A stretch of 64,000 bases of DNA. Origin: DASUPK01 sp963695675 (GTDB taxonomy: Bacteria; Actinomycetota; Thermoleophilia; Solirubrobacterales; 70-9). Below are positions 1 through 7,078 of the stretch, in pieces. Every line of letters starts with the position of its first letter. The stretch's first letter is position 1. The translations under genes were made by a program, and so were the position numbers. The notes under the pieces are model-generated. The model was not told the origin of the DNA. It did no database searches and was given only the letters and a program-made list of their open reading frames with translations. The stretch is from the NCBI GenBank assembly GCA_963695675.1, contig CAVOGY010000007.1:558001-622000 (forward strand). Direction: 5' to 3'.

Positions 1-57
1 TCGATGTGGGACGCGGCCGCTGAGGCCGTCGAGAGGATCCGGGGGGCCGCCGCATGA
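1..57 (+). CDS. C-terminal end of a gene cut by the window edge, probably CoA-ligase beta subunit
   Basis: The frame open from base 1 gives the last 18 residues of a protein (ending IRGAAA) and stops at the TGA at 55-57, which overlaps the ATG of the next gene by four bases (ATGA). The next gene is the alpha subunit of a succinyl-CoA-synthetase-type ligase, whose partner beta subunit (sucC, ATP-grasp) normally lies directly upstream in a translationally coupled pair. The assignment rests on this context; the 18 residues are not diagnostic. Confidence 0.55.
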   Translation, partial: SMWDAAAEAVERIRGAAA

Positions 58-1004
58 GCATCCTGCTGAGCGAGGACTTCACATTCATCGTCCAGGGCAT
101 CACGGGGCGCGAGGCGGTCAACCTGACCAGGGAGTGCCTGGACTACGGCTCAAAGGTGGTGGGCGGCGTCACTCCCGGCCGCAAGGGCCGCGACGTCCAC
201 GGCGTCCCGGTCTTCGACACCGTCCAGCAGACGGTCGAGAACCACGGCGGCCCGATCGACGGCTCCGTCGTCACCGTCCCCCCCGCCTTCACCAAGGATG
301 CAGTCTTCGAGGCGATCGAGAACGGGATCAAGCTGATCGTCGTCGTCACCGAGCGCATCCCGCGCCGCGACGTCGCCCAGATGGTCGAGCTGGCCAACCT
401 CCGCGGCGCGCGGATCATCGGCCCGAACTGCCTCGGGGTGATCGCCCCAGGTGTCTGCAAGATGGGCGGTATCGGCGGCCCGGCCAAGGACGCCGCCAAG
501 GCGTATGAGCCGGGGGCGATCGGGGTGATGTCGCGCTCCGGCGGGATGACCACCGAGATCTCCTCGACCCTGACCGCCGCGGGCCTCGGCGTCTCCACCG
601 CCGTCTCGATCGGGGGCGACGCGATCATCGGCTCGACCTACGCCGAGCTCATGCCCCTCTTCGAGGAGGACGATCAGACCGAGGCGATCGTGATCTACAC
701 CGAGCCCGGCGGCCGCATGGAGGCCGAGCTCGTCGACTGGCGCGAGCGGGCGGGCTCGCGCCTTCCGATCGTCGCCTTCATGGCCGGCAAGTTCATGGAC
801 GACGAGGAGATGAAGGGGATGAGCTTCGGCCACGCAGGCACGATCGTCGAGGGCGCCGAGGACTCGGCCACCCAGAAGATCGCCCGGCTCCAGGGAGCAG
901 GCATCCCCGTGGTCGAGCGAATCGACGAGATCCCCAAGGCCGTCAAGAACGAGCTGGGGGCCGAGCGCGAGCCCGCGAGCGCGAGTGACCGGGGTGGAGC
1001 CTGA
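54..1004 (+). CDS. sucD: Succinate-CoA ligase (or related acid-CoA ligase), alpha subunit
   Basis: 316 residues. The alpha subunit binds CoA and carries the phosphohistidine of the ADP-forming ligase that links succinyl-CoA to succinate plus ATP/GTP. The N-terminal Rossmann CoA-binding domain is seen in VQGITGREAVNLTRECLDYG and VVGGVTPGRKG, the middle region in GPNCLGVIAPG and SRSGGMTTE, and the active-site histidine in SFGHAGTIVEG near residue 266. A glutamate in YTEPGG matches the conserved Glu that supports the histidine loop. It is slightly longer than E. coli SucD (289). The start overlaps the upstream stop, and the stop overlaps the following ferredoxin gene (TGATG). A malate- or other acid-CoA ligase of the same family cannot be excluded, because the downstream genes are catabolic rather than TCA-cycle genes. 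Confidence 0.9.
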   Translation: MSILLSEDFTFIVQGITGREAVNLTRECLDYGSKVVGGVTPGRKGRDVHGVPVFDTVQQTVENHGGPIDGSVVTVPPAFTKDAVFEAIENGIKLIVVVTERIPRRDVAQMVELANLRGARIIGPNCLGVIAPGVCKMGGIGGPAKDAAKAYEPGAIGVMSRSGGMTTEISSTLTAAGLGVSTAVSIGGDAIIGSTYAELMPLFEEDDQTEAIVIYTEPGGRMEAELVDWRERAGSRLPIVAFMAGKFMDDEEMKGMSFGHAGTIVEGAEDSATQKIARLQGAGIPVVERIDEIPKAVKNELGAEREPASASDRGGA

Positions 1005-1264
1005 TGGCAGAAATCCAGGATTTGCAGGGGATCTTCATCGACGTCGAGGTCTCCGACGAAGTCCGGACCGACGCCGAGATCGCCGCCAGGCTCGAGGAGG
1101 TCTGCCCGGTGGACATCTTCGACGTCCGTGAAGACGACGGCACGGTCGCAATCGTCCGCGAGAACCTCGACGAATGCGTCCTCTGCAACCTCTGCGTCGA
1201 GGCCGCCCCGCCCGGCGGGGTCGTCGTCAAGAAGCTCTACGACGGCACCGAGCTGCGGCGGTGA
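1004..1264 (+). CDS. Small ferredoxin-like iron-sulfur protein
   Basis: 86 residues. A CPVDIF segment near residue 35 is followed about 27 residues later by CVLCNLC, giving four cysteines able to hold one 4Fe-4S cluster. The order CP-(loop)-CxxCxxC resembles FixX-type ferredoxins, where the first Cys-Pro comes before the CxxCxxC group; the usual fourth cysteine after CxxCxxC is replaced (VEAAP). It is a cytosolic electron carrier by family. It overlaps sucD by one base and the following fragment by four, so it is co-expressed with the CoA ligase. The redox partner is not visible in the window. Family assignment is fairly safe; the exact role is unknown. Confidence 0.75.
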   Translation: MAEIQDLQGIFIDVEVSDEVRTDAEIAARLEEVCPVDIFDVREDDGTVAIVRENLDECVLCNLCVEAAPPGGVVVKKLYDGTELRR

Positions 1265-1404
1265 GCTCACCCGCCCTGCTCCGCGCCGGGATGGAGGCCC
1301 GCGACAAGGCGGCGATTCGTGCCGCCTTCGCGCCCGATGTCGTGCTCCATTCGCCGATCATCGAGGTGCGCGCGTCCCCAGGGGCCCGGCCCGGGCAGCG
1401 TTGA
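1261..1404 (+). pseudogene. Truncated NTF2/SnoaL-like protein, N-terminal part only
   Basis: A GTG at 1261 overlaps the ferredoxin stop (GTGA). It opens a 47-codon frame whose first 35 residues (LLRAGMEARDKAAIRAAFAP, then DVVLHSPI) read like the helix and first strand of SnoaL/nuclear transport factor 2-like proteins, which are normally 120-150 residues. After IIEVR the frame becomes low-complexity (Ala/Gly/Pro/Arg) and stops. The rest of the domain is absent before the next gene. Coupling to the ferredoxin suggests the original gene was part of this operon and lost its 3' part. The short peptide could still be translated but should not fold as the family does. Confidence 0.55.
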
Positions 1405-1455
1405 TCCGGGGTGAACGGCGGGCCAAGGTCGGCGGCCGCCCGGCAGACTAGGCGT

Positions 1456-2903
1456 GTGAACTTCATCGAGGAGGTGATGGAGCGCGCTCCCGCCTCGCGG
1501 CTCGGGATCGTCGCGATCGACGGAGCGGGGAATCGCCGGGAATGGCACTTCGGGGAGCTGATCGCCCGTAGCGCCGGGCTCTCGGGCGCGATGGCGGCGC
1601 GCGGCGTCGAGCGTGGCGACGCGGTGATGACGCTGATCGGCAGCCGGATCGAATGGGTGCTCGCGATGCTCGCCTGCTTCCGGATGGGTGCCGTGGCGAT
1701 GCCTTGCCACCCGCAGCTCCGCCGCAAGGACCTCGAGCTGAGGATTGCGGCGGCAGATCCCAAGCTCTGCATCGGCCAGGAGGAGCTTTTCGGCGAGTTG
1801 CCCGCGGGCGTGCAGGCAATGACGCTGACGGAGGTGGCGGAGGCACTCGATGAGGACCTCCCCAGGAGACGCCCGCCGACGTCGCGGACCTGGGCGACGA
1901 TGACCCCGCGGTCATCATCTTCACCTCGGGCACAACAGGCGATCCCCGCGGTGTGGTCTATCCGCAGCGCTACCTCCTCGGTCAGCGCCTGCAGGCCGAG
2001 TATTGGTTCGGAGCCACCAACGGCGAGCTCGCCTGGTGCACGGCCGCGCCAGGCTGGTCGAAGTCGACCCGCAACGTCTTCATCGCCCCCTGGCTGGAGG
2101 GCGCAGCGGCCCTGCTCCACGATGCGCGCTTCGACCCCATCCAGCGCCTGGAGATCCTCGAGCGGGAGAGAGTCAACGTCCTCTGCCAGGCCCCGACCGA
2201 GTACCGAATCCTCGCCAAGCGAGCCGAGCTGAGCCCGGTTCGGTCGCTGCGACGAATGGTCTCGGCCGGAGAGCCGCTCAACCCGGAGGTGATCAGGATG
2301 TTCCGGGAGCGGCTGGGGATCGGCATCGGCGACGGGTACGGCCAGACCGAGACCGGCGCGATCAGCGGGATGCAACCCGGCGAGGACGACCCGGGCCGCG
2401 ACGGCTCGATGGGTCGGCCGTTACCCGGGGTGGAAACGCGCGTGGTCGACGGCGAGCTCCAGGTGCGGCCGGAGACCGTGCCCAGCTTCTTCAGCCACTA
2501 CCTGGGGGAGGACCCCTTCGACGGCGAGTGGTGGCCGACCGGTGATCACGTCCGCCAGGACGAGGACGGCTACCTCTGGTTCGAGGGCCGAGACGACGAC
2601 ATCATCGTCACGGCGGGCTACCGCGTCGGCCCCTTCGAGGTCGAGTCCGTCCTCGTCTCCCATCCCGCGGTCGCCGAGGCGGCCGCGGTTCCGGCTCCGG
2701 ACGAGGAGAGGGGCTCCGTTGTTCGGGCGATCGTGGTGCTAGCCGATGGCGATCCCTCGGACGAGCTCGCCGTCGAGCTCCAGGAGCACGTCAAGCGGGT
2801 GACCGCCCCCTACAAGTACCCGCGCATCGTCGAGTTCGCCGACGAGCTCCCCAAGACCCCGAGCGGGAAGATCAGGCGCGCCGAGCTGCGGAGCGGGACG
2901 TGA
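1456..2903 (+). CDS. AMP-binding acyl-CoA synthetase, interrupted by a one-base frameshift
   Basis: Ligates a carboxylic acid to CoA through an acyl-adenylate. The first part (GTG at 1456, NFIEEVMERAPASR on) runs to about 1860 in one frame; the rest runs from about 1863 to 2903 in another. The P-loop motif VIIFTSGTTGDPRG, the A5 motif DGYGQTE, the A7/A8 region WPTGDH and GYRVGPFEVE, and the C-terminal lysine motif PKTPSGKIRR all lie in the second frame. Adding one base to the CCCC run at 1860-1863 joins both frames into about 483 residues, a normal length. The APTEYR and SAGEPLNPE segments resemble medium-chain (ACSM-type) synthetases. It ends in a GTGA overlap with the MFS gene. The break is either a sequencing indel or a recent inactivation; no other damage is seen. 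Confidence 0.85.
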
Positions 2904-4099
2904 GCGCCGGGCGGATCTGGCGTGAGGATTGGGCCGGCTTCGCCGGCATCTTCATCGTCACCAACTTGGGCCTACTAGCGGTGGGCGCGACGCTCGCCGT
3001 CCTCCCCCACTACGTCAAGGACAACCTGAATGGCTCCGATCTCGAGGTCGGGATCGTCACCGGCGCCTTCGCCCTCACCGGGATCGTCTGTCGCCCGATC
3101 GCCGGCAACCTCGCCGACCGGCGCGGCCGCAAGCCAACGGTGATCGGAGGCGCACTCCTGGCGGCGATCGCCGGGGGCCTTTACTTCGTACCGGCCGGAA
3201 TCCCGGGTCTGATCATCGCGCGATTCTTCCTCGGCGCCGGCGAGGGGACCGTGTTCACGGCCGGATCGGCCTGGAACGTCGACATGGCCCCACCCGAGCG
3301 CCGCGGGCGGATGATCGGCCTCTATGGCCTCGCCATCTGGACGGGACTCACCCTGGGCCCTCCGATCGGCGTCCTCATGCAGCACGCCGGAGGCTTCAAT
3401 CTCGTCTGGGCTTTCGCCGCTGGGGCTCCTCTCCTCGGCGCGCTGATCGCCACCAGGATGGACGAGGACCCGATCAAGAGTGGGGCCGCCTCCCGTGGCC
3501 CGTTCATCTCACGCGAGGCGCTCGGCCCGGGTGGAACCTTTGCTCTCAGCGTCTTCGGCTTCGCCGCGGTCTCCTCGTTCATCGTCCTCAGCCTGGATGA
3601 GCGTGGAATCGGCCACGGCCCAGAGGTGTTCAGCGTCTTCGCTGGAACGGTCGTCGCGACTCGCCTGGTCGCGGGCGGACTGCCCGACCGAATCGGCTCC
3701 GCGCGCTGCGCCCTCGGCGCCGCGCTGGTGGAGGCGACCGGGCTGGTGCTGATCGGCGCGGCGAACAGCCTGGCGTTTGTGATTGCGGGCGCGATCGGAA
3801 TGGGCGCCGCGTTCTCGCTCCTCTTCCCCTCCCTCTCGCTGCTCGCGGTGGAGCGGGTCGTACCGGAGCGCCGCGGCGCGGCGATGGGAACGTTCACCGC
3901 CAGCTTCGATCTCGGCATGCTGGTCGGATCACCTCTCGTCGGCGCCGCTGCGGCAGTTGGCGGCTACAGCGCGGCCTTCTACGTGGCGGCCGCTGCGGCG
4001 CTCGCCTGCGCCAGCCTCTCGGCCACTTTCGTCGAATCGGCAGAGCAGCTCATGCCCGATGCTGCGAACCGGAGCCGATCCGAGAGCTCGACCATCTAG
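2900..4099 (+). CDS. MFS transporter
   Basis: 399 residues with about twelve hydrophobic segments. The loop between helices 2 and 3 carries the major facilitator signature NLADRRGRKPTVIGG, and GGLPDRIGSARC is the matching weaker repeat in the second half, so this is a 12-helix antiporter/uniporter of the inner membrane. The GTG start overlaps the stop of the acyl-CoA synthetase, and a class III aminotransferase follows after 30 bases, suggesting export or uptake of a substrate of this catabolic operon. The substrate cannot be read from the sequence. Confidence 0.88.
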   Translation: MSAGRIWREDWAGFAGIFIVTNLGLLAVGATLAVLPHYVKDNLNGSDLEVGIVTGAFALTGIVCRPIAGNLADRRGRKPTVIGGALLAAIAGGLYFVPAGIPGLIIARFFLGAGEGTVFTAGSAWNVDMAPPERRGRMIGLYGLAIWTGLTLGPPIGVLMQHAGGFNLVWAFAAGAPLLGALIATRMDEDPIKSGAASRGPFISREALGPGGTFALSVFGFAAVSSFIVLSLDERGIGHGPEVFSVFAGTVVATRLVAGGLPDRIGSARCALGAALVEATGLVLIGAANSLAFVIAGAIGMGAAFSLLFPSLSLLAVERVVPERRGAAMGTFTASFDLGMLVGSPLVGAAAAVGGYSAAFYVAAAAALACASLSATFVESAEQLMPDAANRSRSESSTI

Positions 4100-4114
4100 A
4101 GGGAGGCCCCTCGC

Positions 4115-4120
4115 TAGGCT
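4115..4120 (+). promoter_or_regulatory. Leaderless-type -10 box TAGGCT
   Basis: TAGGCT ends nine bases before the GTG at 4130, close to the spacing expected if transcription begins at or next to the start codon. No Shine-Dalgarno sequence lies between box and start. The element would give the aminotransferase its own promoter inside the operon. Confidence 0.4.
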
Positions 4121-4129
4121 GCCGCTAGC

Positions 4130-5527
4130 GTGGCCCAGAAGGCGACACAGACGTCGGCGGCCGAGTCGGCCATGGATCGCAAGCTGATCAACAGGCTCAC
4201 GGAGGAGCAGATGGCGCGCTTCCGGGAGCACACGCCCACCTCGGCGGAGTATTTCGACCGGGCGCGCAGGGTGATGCCGGGCGGCGTCCCTTCCTCCTTC
4301 CAGCTCAACGACCCGTGGCCCGTCTACATCGACCGGGGCAAGGGGGCCCTCGTCTGGGACGTCGACGGCTCCGAGTACGTCGACTTCCACAACGGCTTCG
4401 GCGTGATGTGCGTCGGGCACGCCAACCCGATCATCGGCGAGGCAGTGAAGGAGCGCATCGACCTGGGAACCCATTTCGCCGCACCAACCAACGGCTCGAT
4501 CGTCTCCGCCCAGAACCTGGTCCAGCGCTTCGGCCTGCCGCAGTGGCGCTTCTCGAATTCGGGAACCGAGTCGACCATGTCGGCGATTCACCTCGCCCGC
4601 GGGGCGACCGACCGCGACCTGATCATCAAGATCGAGGGCTCCTATGACGGCCACCACGACGCGGTGATGGTCTCCTGCTATCCGAAGCTCGACGAGCTCG
4701 GTCCGCGCGAAAGCCCGACCCCGGTCCCCTTCGGCGCCGGGTACCCGCAGGGGGTCGTCGAGCTCACCGTCCCGGTTCCATTCAACGACGCCGAGGTGCT
4801 CGAGGGCGTGCTGAACGAGCACGAGGGCGAGGTCGCCGGCCTGATCATCGAGCCGGCGATGATGAACATCAACATCATCCCGCCCAAGGAGGGCTACCTC
4901 GAGCGAGTGCGGCAGCTCTGTACCGAGCACGGGGTGAAGCTGATCTTCGACGAGGTGAAGACCGGCGCCACGATCTCCTACGGCGGCGCGACGCAGCGCT
5001 TCGGCGTCGAGCCGGACCTGATCTGCCTGGCCAAGGCGATCTGCGGCGGCTACCCGGGAGGGGCGATCGGCATGACGGCCGAGCTGGGAGAGGTCGTCGC
5101 CTCGGACAAGGTGCACCAGATCGGAACCTTCAACGGCAACCCGCTGGTGATGGCCGCCGCCGAGGCAACCCTGACCAAGGTCCTCACCCCGGAGGCATAC
5201 GACAAGCTGGAAGCGACCAACGAGGCGCTCAAGGCTCGCTGCCAGGAGGTGATCGACAAGTACGGCCTGCCGGCCTACACGGAGGGGATCGGCGCCAAGG
5301 GCTGCGTGATCTTCGCCCCCGAGCCGATCTACGAGTACCGCGACTACCTCACCAAGGTCGATGGCGAGCTATCCACCCTCGCTTGGCTCTACCACATGAA
5401 CCACGGCATCTTCATGACCCCCGGGGTCGAGGAGGAGTGGACACTCTCGATCGCCCACGAGCAGGAGCACATCGACCGCTACGTGGCCGCATTCGAGGCG
5501 TTCGCCTCGGACGTGACCGGCACATGA
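4130..5527 (+). CDS. Class III PLP-dependent aminotransferase (GSA aminomutase-like)
   Basis: 465 residues of the fold-type I, class III aminotransferase family, which moves an amino group from an omega-amino acid or similar donor. Visible landmarks are the N-terminal substrate segment MPGGVPSSFQLNDPWPVYID, the FSNSGTEST phosphate-binding turn, the SYDGHHDA segment, FDEVKTG (PLP ring aspartate) and the PLP lysine in CLAKAICGGYPGG. The GSA-aminomutase-like N-terminus (ARRVMPGG) is common to many catabolic members, so hemL is not implied. The GTG at 4130 was chosen from the TANNNT box upstream; ATG 4172 is an alternative. The stop overlaps a 15-codon ORF (5524-5571) that looks like the cut-off beginning of a lost gene. 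Confidence 0.85.
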   Translation: MAQKATQTSAAESAMDRKLINRLTEEQMARFREHTPTSAEYFDRARRVMPGGVPSSFQLNDPWPVYIDRGKGALVWDVDGSEYVDFHNGFGVMCVGHANPIIGEAVKERIDLGTHFAAPTNGSIVSAQNLVQRFGLPQWRFSNSGTESTMSAIHLARGATDRDLIIKIEGSYDGHHDAVMVSCYPKLDELGPRESPTPVPFGAGYPQGVVELTVPVPFNDAEVLEGVLNEHEGEVAGLIIEPAMMNINIIPPKEGYLERVRQLCTEHGVKLIFDEVKTGATISYGGATQRFGVEPDLICLAKAICGGYPGGAIGMTAELGEVVASDKVHQIGTFNGNPLVMAAAEATLTKVLTPEAYDKLEATNEALKARCQEVIDKYGLPAYTEGIGAKGCVIFAPEPIYEYRDYLTKVDGELSTLAWLYHMNHGIFMTPGVEEEWTLSIAHEQEHIDRYVAAFEAFASDVTGT

Positions 5528-5652
5528 GCGAAATCCACGACCTCCGCACCGGCGTCGAAGAGCTCGCGTAGGGCCGTTGGGCGTAACCCGAGGGCGTACG
5601 AGTGACGCTCTTTGGGAAGAAGTCAATTCCGGATTCTGCCAAGGAGGGAAAG

Positions 5653-6540
5653 ATGCGCAGCGATCACGCCCATCAGCGTTGGAGTGCGCCTCGGCTCATC
5701 GGAATATGTGGGGTGCTGGCGGGGACGCTCGTTCTCGCCCTGATCGGATACACGGGCGGTGCCGCGGCGGCCCCCGGTCCGACAGATCTGTCGATCACGA
5801 AGACGGACAACCCGGATCCGGTTGTTCAGGGCAACAACCTCGCCTACACGATCAGCGTCACGAACAACGGACCGAACGACGCGACTATCGTCGTCGTGAC
5901 CGACAACCTGCCGGCTTCGTCGGATGTCGACTTCGTCTCCGCGACGAGCACGTGCCAGAAGGCCGGCAACACGGTGTCCTGCGATCTCGGGACGGTCACG
6001 AATGGTGCTACCAAGACCGCGACGATCGTCGTCAAGGCGAAGAAGCACGGCACGCTGTCGAACACTGCAAGCGTGGCCGCCTCGCTCGCGGACACGGACG
6101 GTGCGAACAACTCGGCCACCGCGGCGACGACGGTGAACAAGCCGGGCAAGGCGCCGCAGAACCAGAAGAAGGGCAAGGCGAGTTGTGCGACGCCCACGAT
6201 CGTCGGCACCGCCGGTGACGACGTGATCACCGGCACCTCCGCCGGCGACGTGATCGTCACCTACGAGGGCAACGACCAGGTCTTCGCCGGAGGCGGCGGC
6301 GATCTGATCTGCTCGGGTGCTGGAGCCGACGAGGTCTTCGGCCAGGACGGCGGCGACACCGTGATCGCCGGCGGCGGGCCCGATCTGGCGAACGGGGGTA
6401 AGTCCGGCGACGTCCTCAAGGGCAAGGCGGGCCGCGATCGCCTGAAGGGCAAGAGCGGCAACGACCTCCTTAATGGCGGCAAGAATCGGGACATCTGCAA
6501 GGGTGGATCGGGCCGCGACACGCTGAAGCGCTGCCCGTAG
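5653..6540 (+). CDS. Secreted protein with DUF11 domain and RTX-like glycine-rich repeats
   Basis: About 295 residues. The ATG at 5653 is chosen because a perfect AAGGAGG lies at 5641-5647 and the protein then starts with a basic segment, a hydrophobic core (LIGICGVLAGTLVLALIGY) and an AAAA-P cleavage region. Residues 45-165 form a DUF11-type immunoglobulin-like domain (DLSITKTDNPDPVVQGNNL, VTNNGPNDA). Residues 185-290 carry repeats of the hemolysin calcium-binding kind: GTAGDDVITGTSAGD, GGGGDLICSGAGADEVFGQD, GKSGNDLLNGG, ending in GRDTLKRCP. Such repeats bind calcium and fold outside the cell. A pair of cysteines in the repeat part may form a disulfide. It is a probable surface or extracellular adhesion protein; its partner is unknown. 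A strong hairpin follows. Confidence 0.82.
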   Translation: MRSDHAHQRWSAPRLIGICGVLAGTLVLALIGYTGGAAAAPGPTDLSITKTDNPDPVVQGNNLAYTISVTNNGPNDATIVVVTDNLPASSDVDFVSATSTCQKAGNTVSCDLGTVTNGATKTATIVVKAKKHGTLSNTASVAASLADTDGANNSATAATTVNKPGKAPQNQKKGKASCATPTIVGTAGDDVITGTSAGDVIVTYEGNDQVFAGGGGDLICSGAGADEVFGQDGGDTVIAGGGPDLANGGKSGDVLKGKAGRDRLKGKSGNDLLNGGKNRDICKGGSGRDTLKRCP

Positions 6541-6572
6541 CGGCAGCAACTCCGCGCTGCCAGACATCCGCG

Positions 6573-6594
6573 AACGGCTCCTTCGGGGGCCGTT
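6573..6594. terminator. Hairpin terminator with cTTCGg loop, bidirectional
   Basis: AACGGCTCC and GGGGCCGTT pair over nine bases (one G-T) around a TTCG tetraloop closed by C-G, the most stable tetraloop class. It is followed by TTTGCGTT on the + side. It lies between the convergent ends of the DUF11/RTX gene (6540) and the ACT gene (6605) and probably stops both. Confidence 0.75.
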
Positions 6595-6604
6595 TGCGTT
6601 CTGC

Positions 6605-6994
6605 CTAGCCCGAGGCGCCGTTCAGGTCGAGCGCCTGGCGCGCGGCCTCGACGTCCTCGGTGAGGATCACGAGGCGAACGCCGGTGAAGATCGTGTAGGC
6701 GACGTCGATGTTGACGCCGGCCTCTGCCAGGTCGCGCGCGACCTCCCCCATCGCACCTGGCTTGTCGTGCAGGTCGACGATGACGGCCTCCCGCTCGTCG
6801 GCGACGCCGATCCCCGCCGCCTCGAGCGCGCCGCGCGCCGCGCCGGCGTCCTCAACGAGGATATGGATGAAGCCCTTGCCGTCACCCACCATCGCGCAGA
6901 GGCCCTCGATGTTCACCCCCGCCCTACCGGTCGCCTCGCCCAGGTCCGCCAGCTTCCCGGGCTGGTCGTCCATGATCACCGTCAGGTCCTTCAT
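6605..6994 (-). CDS. Tandem ACT-domain protein
   Basis: 129 residues beginning MKDLTVIMDDQPGKLADLGE. Two ACT-like units are visible: residues 1-60 (DDQPGKLADLGEATGRAGVN) and 63-125 (DLHDKPGAMGEVARDLAEAG). The D-x-P-G-x-L/M motif in each is the usual amino-acid binding turn. ACT domains sense small ligands, mostly amino acids, and stand-alone tandem forms are regulatory. The ATG at 6994 is preceded by GAAGAGG and gives a start matching the domain edge, although the frame stays open far upstream antisense to the DUF255 gene. The ligand is unknown. Confidence 0.8.
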   Translation of the reverse strand: MKDLTVIMDDQPGKLADLGEATGRAGVNIEGLCAMVGDGKGFIHILVEDAGAARGALEAAGIGVADEREAVIVDLHDKPGAMGEVARDLAEAGVNIDVAYTIFTGVRLVILTEDVEAARQALDLNGASG

Positions 6995-7065
6995 CGCGCC
7001 TCTTCGTTGATCGGGTGGCCGCATCATTTCATCGAGGCGGGGGATGTCAAACGGCGCCACCGGGG

Positions 7066-7071
7066 TAGCCT
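7066..7071 (+). promoter_or_regulatory. Leaderless-type -10 box TAGCCT
   Basis: TAGCCT is followed by seven bases and then the ATG at 7079, with no ribosome binding site. The arrangement fits a leaderless mRNA starting at the A of the ATG and supports this start for the DUF255 gene. Confidence 0.5.
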
Positions 7072-7078
7072 CAAGTGG

